From contig CM055112.1 in NCBI GenBank assembly GCA_029204225.1, positions 28,359,746-28,423,745 of the forward strand: a DNA stretch of 64,000 nucleotides. Reading direction: 5' to 3'. Below are positions 62,276-64,000 of this stretch, in pieces (positions within the stretch are counted from its first letter, which is position 1; the number at the start of each line of letters is the position of its first letter). Origin of the DNA: Diphasiastrum complanatum (lineage: Eukaryota; Streptophyta; Lycopodiopsida; Lycopodiales; Lycopodiaceae). The translations under genes were made by a program, and so were the position numbers. A model generated the notes under the pieces. That model made no database searches, was not told the DNA's origin, and was given only the letters and a program-made list of their open reading frames with translations.

Positions 62276-62845
62276 GGTGACCTTCGGGAATTTCTCTCTC
62301 TTTGCATTTTTTGGAAAAATGCGAAAAAGCCGAAGGTTTTAAAAACAGTTAAACTTTTGAACTACACAAGTTAAACTTTTGAACTATGCAAGTGTCGCAT
62401 TTCGGGGAAATGTGAAAAAAAATTCAACCTGTTGAAAATATAGTTCATTTCTGCAGACTGTTGTGACACTTAGTGTATTTCTGCAAACTGTCAAAAAAGT
62501 AATGTATTTCTGCAGACTTGTTCTAAATGCTAATTCGTGGAAGTTGTTGAAGCTGGCCAAGTCTTCAATGACTTCAAGTTATTGAGCTTAACATCTGAAC
62601 TTGAAATTATGATAGGATTGGATACCCTTTGCTGGAGATCAGCCGGAAGCCCGTTGTAGATGTTCTTCAAATAAATTGGCTGTTTGAGTTTGTGATTCAT
62701 GCAGGTATCAGATGAGCAGACATAGAACCCAAGTTGGTTTCATCTGACCCTAGATCAATGATCAATAAACGTGCAGGAAGAATCATGAAATAGAAATTAG
62801 TCATTCACCAAGGAGACAACTGTGGGCTTAATTTCCATTAGGCTA
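62276..62845 (-). repeat. Partial Copia LTR, same family as 51768-52824
   Basis: On the minus strand it starts TGGAAATTAAGCCCACAGTT and follows the 51768 LTR through CTACAACGGGCTTCCG, AACTTGAAGTCATTGAAGAC and GAAATACATTACTTTTT, with an extra ~70 bp near its start. It breaks off at about 62276, directly next to the Copia RNase H fragment. Confidence 0.8.
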
Positions 62846-62849
62846 GAAG

Positions 62850-63340
62850 TCCATCGAGAGGGCTAGAAGCCAAATTTGAGAGAATCACCACAAGAGAGAC
62901 CTTTATGAGTTTCTAGGATCAAATCAAAACCAATTTATTGTGCATTTGTTTGTAGAATTCATTAGTGAAATGGGAACAATTGGTGCTTTCCTTCTAGAAT
63001 CTAGTGAAAGATTAAACAGCTAGATAAATTATTTTTATCCAAAATAGTAGTGAAAGAACCCTCGCCTGAGTCACCCTTTGTCAAAACTATTTTTGAGTTC
63101 TGATCTATCAGATCTAGCCACTGTCAAAATTTCTAGAACATTCTGTTACAGTTTTATATTGATTATGAAAAAATCTTATTTCTAGAAGTGTTGATTGCTT
63201 GATCGAGATCTTTTTTCGAAAATTAGAAATCTGATTATTGTCAAGTGATAGATTTTTACAAACCTGATCAGAGATAAAAGTTGATTGAAAAATCTAGATC
63301 CAGTCTCATTGTTTCTAGTAAATTGGAAAGATGTATGATA
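62850..63340. other. Non-coding DNA before gag
   Basis: No coding sequence recognised. It could be LTR or leader of the Gypsy element that follows. Confidence 0.35.
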
Positions 63341-63344
63341 CAAT

Positions 63345-64000
63345 GATCTTGAGCCACCTGAACCTCTATTGGTTGTTCCACAAGTTATTTTTAGAAGATC
63401 ACCTCGTCTAGAGTTACCAAAGTATAATGGGTTATCTGATCCTGTCATATTTCTCAAAATATTTCTTGAATCATGTGAGGTTTATGGTGAAGTTTTTCCA
63501 CGTGATAAACTTAAGATATTTCACATGGCCTTATCAGGAGCAGCACAAGATTGGTTTTACAACCAAGATGAGACTGAACGTGTGGATTGGGAAGTGGTTA
63601 AGGCTGGAGAATGATGCCATATATAGCGGGGCAAACCACTACAACATCCACCACTATTGCATCCACGAACGTCAATGCAACAGTTGAGTTGATGATCGAT
63701 GAGTTTGAAAAACTTGCCCAAAAGCAGCAGATGTAGCTAGAGAAGATGCAATCATAGTTCGATGTGAAGTTGGCATTGGAAGAGCGAAATGCCAAGATTG
63801 ACAAAGCAACTGACAAGATTGCTAAAACATTTCATATCAAGAAAATGTTTGGTGTGCGATTTGTGCTAGAAATCACACCATAAATGAGCAATACTAAAAT
63901 GACATGTGAAGGATACTTATTGCCGTCTATGCAATTCTCTTGAGCATAATACAAAATTTTGCTCATTTAATCCTCATATTATTCAGCATAGATATGCTAA
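63345..64000 (+). pseudogene. Gypsy gag, partial at window edge
   Basis: The gag core reads LELPKYNGLSDPVIFLKIFL, then ALSGAAQDWFYNQ and DWEVVKAGE, matching the Pfam retrotrans_gag pattern. A stop at 63612 and frameshifts follow, then the helix EFEKLAQKQQM, knuckle WCAICARNHTINE (last Cys lost) and a second knuckle CRLCNSLEHNTKFC at about 63915. It belongs to the same family as 4853-5819. The element continues beyond the window. Confidence 0.7.

Overview
This window reads as nuclear DNA of a land plant with a large, retrotransposon-rich genome. The signs are intron-containing plant genes, a plant-type LRR receptor kinase, plant Ty1/copia and Gypsy elements with initiator-Met tRNA primer sites, long GA/CT microsatellites, and a TATA-box promoter. 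A bacterial-type beta-class DNA methyltransferase relic hints at a non-seed plant (bryophyte, lycophyte or fern), but this is inference. No rRNA or tRNA genes, operons or CRISPR arrays were seen.

Layout. 1-5.8 kb: decayed retroelement ORFs (coiled-coil, Pro/Ser/Thr-rich type) and a Gypsy gag with several zinc knuckles. 6.2-11.3 kb: the only gene that looks intact, an LRR-XI (HAESA/HSL-like) receptor kinase on the minus strand with one intron. 11.7-18 kb: a spacer with another Gypsy gag relic, an array of about nine ~150-bp tandem repeats, and microsatellites. 18.1-21 kb: an inverted, 5'-truncated pseudogene copy of the same receptor kinase, including its 3' flank. 21-30.5 kb: a mosaic of Copia fragments in both orientations, ending in a 480-bp purine-only-like tract. 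31-41.6 kb: a multi-exon methyltransferase-like pseudogene split by a nearly complete 5.9-kb Copia element with 690-bp LTRs and a GTAGT target duplication, and accompanied by arrays of a short palindrome. 43.4-45.6 kb: a divergent gene pair, one member being a decayed histone H3-like (partly CENH3-like) ORF with a Pro-rich C-terminal extension and a recognisable promoter. 48.9-52.8 kb: a deleted Copia element with its 3' LTR. 54.6-64 kb: Copia RNase H relics, a second LTR primer site with a retropepsin remnant, a probable tRNA-derived SINE, a second coiled-coil retroelement ORF, and the start of a Gypsy gag of the same family as at the left end.

Functionally, only the receptor kinase is likely to make a working product: a plasma-membrane peptide-hormone receptor of the HAESA group. 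Everything else is mobile-element sequence or broken genes. The two most unusual items are the methyltransferase relic at 32.0-41.3 kb and the H3-like ORF at 44.8-45.6 kb.
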